From Elgaria multicarinata webbii (lineage: Eukaryota > Chordata > Lepidosauria > Squamata > Anguidae): DNA of 64,000 bases. Below the pieces are notes generated by a model. It worked only from the letters and a program-made list of their open reading frames with translations, was not told the origin of the DNA and searched no databases. Position 1 is the first letter of the stretch. Every line of letters starts with the position of its first letter. The position numbers and the translations under genes are program-made. The stretch covers positions 32,787,226 to 32,851,225 of the forward strand of contig NC_086178.1 in NCBI RefSeq assembly GCF_023053635.1. The letters run 5' to 3'. This document shows, piece by piece, positions 62,317-64,000 of this stretch.

Positions 62317-62433
62317 TTTAAAGAAGACTTCTTAAAGCTGTTTCAGGAATCACTGCGCACCCTCTCCAGCGTTGGACCACCAACTATCCTAGCGTATAGA
62401 CCAGAGTCATCAAGAGAAGACATTCATATAGAG
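62317..62433 (+). CDS. ERICH6: ERICH6 exon 10 (predicted)
   Basis: The acceptor TTGTTGCTTTTAAG and donor ATAGAG/GTGATG bound 117 nt in phase 0. The peptide FKEDFLKLFQESLRTLSSVG, then PPTILAYRPESS, is the clearest ERICH6 match in the window: mammalian [20 protein letters not shown] and PPSILAYKEESS. The function of ERICH6 is not established; its expression in mammals is mainly testicular and ciliated tissue, from memory. The rest of the gene, including the C-terminal FAM194 domain, lies past the window end. Confidence 0.92.
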
Positions 62434-62667
62434 GTGATGTCTCTTTCCATTCAGTGGCTGTGCATGTATTATATCCAGGGAGGTGTCAGCATAAAATAAT
62501 TGATGGGGAGACATGCATTTTATTTCACAGAACCCAGCAATCTTTGAGCTTTCTCTTATTATTTAACTTCATGGTTTGTTCAATCACAGCTTCTAGAAGC
62601 TGTGGGTATATTGTTAGGGTCAGTGCAGTTTCCTATGTAAATAAACGTACACTGATTTCTCTACGTC
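62434..62667. other. ERICH6 intron stretch
   Basis: No recognisable feature. Confidence 0.35.
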
Positions 62668-62812
62668 AAGCTTCCCCTATCTGATGCCTTTCAGCTGTGT
62701 TGGACTACAACCTCCAACATCCCCACCCAGCAGGATGACTACATGGGCTGCGGATAATAACAGTTGTAGTCCAACACATCTGGAGGGCTCCTGGTTGGGG
62801 AAGCGTGGTCTA
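62668..62812. repeat. Palindromic hairpin repeat
   Basis: TTCAGCTGTGTTGGACTACA left and GTAGTCCAACACATCTGGAG right. Confidence 0.8.
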
Positions 62813-62954
62813 GATGGTTGAGTTTCCATGGGCTGGCTGATCTTCCACCTATTGTAGGACTGACTGATGATGCTGAAGCTCAATAAAAGATACCACTCAC
62901 CAACACTTTTGCAGGCTTTTTGCTTTTTAAAAAGTATTTCTTTTCATAAGGATA

Positions 62955-63120
62955 TAAGAAGAGCTATGCTGGATCAGACCAAGGGCCCATCTAGTCCAGC
63001 ACTCTGTTCACACAATGGCCAACCAGCTGCTGACCAGGACACGGGTGCAACTGACACTGGAGGTGGCACATAGCCATCAGGACTAGTAGCCATTGAGAGC
63101 CTTCTCCAGGAATAAAAATC
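62955..63120 (-). mobile_element. CR1-like LINE 3' UTR
   Basis: AGAGCTATGCTGGATCAGAC and GGGCCCATCTAGTCCAGCAC, then AGCCATCAGGACTAGTAGCC. Same family as 40983. Confidence 0.8.
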
Positions 63121-63712
63121 AGAGCATGCAGAAGGCTCATATCATGGCCCTAAATCCTGTTTGCTCACCGTTGTTTTAATCTGCCAATCTGGCATAATAC
63201 TGTCACTTGAGGTGCCTTTCATTGCTTTACCATTATTGAAGTCCTTTAGATGGGGGAAAATTGTGTTTCCTTACGGTGGCTCTGCTTCCTGCATCTCTTC
63301 CGCTTCTGCAACGAGCTGTAATTACGCGAGGAAGAGAGCAGGGACCATGTGGCTTGTACAGCCCTAATGCAGTTGAATGGGACAGCGCCCTCTGGTGGGC
63401 ATTTTATAGCTTAACTTTGCCAGCACACAGCAGGAAAACCCGACAAATAATTATTTATCCCAGAAGAGCTGGGTTTTCTGGGGTTTTATTTTTAGCGCTA
63501 GAATGGGAAAATGGAGCAGGAGATGCACAGGAGGCTGATGGCGGCGTCAGAATGACCCGTGAACATCTGTGAGTGGCCAGTAATGAGCATGCTATAAAAC
63601 TCTCATTTAAAGAAGCTCATTAACTTTGAGGAGGCTCCAAACCAATTTGATCAAGGAATAAATAAATAAACAAATAGGGGAACTTTGATTTATTTAAATG
63701 AGTTCAGAACTT
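63121..63712. other. ERICH6 intron stretch
   Basis: A frame after TTTTATTTTTAG at 63496 was considered as an exon and rejected. An AAATAAATAAAT run lies at about 63657-63671. Confidence 0.35.
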
Positions 63713-63835
63713 CAGGCCAGGGGTCCAAATTCAGCCCTCCTGGGGTCCCAACGTGGCCACTGGAGTTCCCAGATGACCACAGTCCCTTTCCATCACCCAC
63801 CCACCAGACCACCAGTCATGAAATAGAATCATGCA
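63713..63835 (+). repeat. hAT-like repeat 'Y' fragment
   Basis: CAGGCCAGGGGTCCAAATTC, GGGGTCCCAACGTGGCCACT and CACCCACCCACCAGACCAC resemble the first 120 bp of 61443. Confidence 0.45.
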
Positions 63836-64000
63836 GCTCTACCCACTGCAGAGCTTAGCCTTGCAGATCAACGTCTATGTTATCTGGGGGTGAGTGAAGG
63901 CAAACCCTTTATGATATTGCCTTTCCAAAACTTCACCACTTTAGAATGCATGAACTGTATTATCACAAGTATTTTTGATTGTAAAATCAGGAGCATTCTG

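Noticed and set aside
63496-63572. Possible next ERICH6 exon after TTTTATTTTTAG
   Set aside because: Its translation does not resemble the expected mammalian continuation (a Cys-x2-Cys segment), and no good donor follows.
1-64000. CRISPR arrays, operons, phage or toxin systems
   Set aside because: There are no direct repeats with regular spacers, no clustered same-strand prokaryotic genes, and the sequence is clearly vertebrate nuclear DNA.

Overview
The window reads as nuclear DNA of a squamate reptile, most likely a lizard. It is AT-leaning and intron-rich, and it is dense in the repeat types common in squamates: 5'-truncated L2/CR1-group LINEs with AAAT-type tails, tRNA-derived SINEs, a very common palindromic hairpin repeat, and short hAT-like and Harbinger-like inverted-repeat elements. 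The species call is inference; the vertebrate origin is secure from the two host genes. No prokaryotic, plasmid or phage gene organisation is present. Layout: positions 1-1300 are 5' flank. A CpG-rich promoter (about 1300-2055) leads into SIAH2, a RING E3 ubiquitin ligase, on the + strand. Coding exon 1 is 2056-2493, a single intron of about 30.5 kb follows, and coding exon 2 is 32992-33549. Together they give a 331-residue protein that looks intact. The 3' UTR carries an AU-rich element and, 93 nt after the stop codon, a 474-bp palindromic hAT-like insertion with 8-bp target duplications; a likely poly(A) signal lies at 35656. Positions 36-43.8 kb are intergenic and repeat-rich. From about 43.9 kb to the window end lies the 5' half of a second + strand gene that I identify as ERICH6 (FAM194A, glutamate-rich protein 6), the neighbour of SIAH2 in mammals. 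Nine exons (45884-62433), plus a tentative first exon (44086-44197), chain together with consistent splice phases to exactly 280 codons. The later exons carry recognisable ERICH6 sequence; the gene runs off the right end. A perfect match to an RFX X-box sits upstream of the tentative first exon. The rest is interspersed repeat, much of it nested: MITE in LINE, MITE in SINE, SINE in LINE, LINE tail in MITE. One solitary LTR fossil (45031-45572, minus strand) and one weaker LTR-like piece (29151-29350) are present. The most interesting signals are the hairpin insertion in the SIAH2 3' UTR, the X-box at ERICH6, two CpG-rich elements sharing GGGC-type termini and 3-bp target duplications, a MITE found both as monomer and inverted dimer with exact 8-bp duplications, and the repeated association of the hairpin repeat with one position in a SINE. 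I did not find an undescribed multi-gene system.
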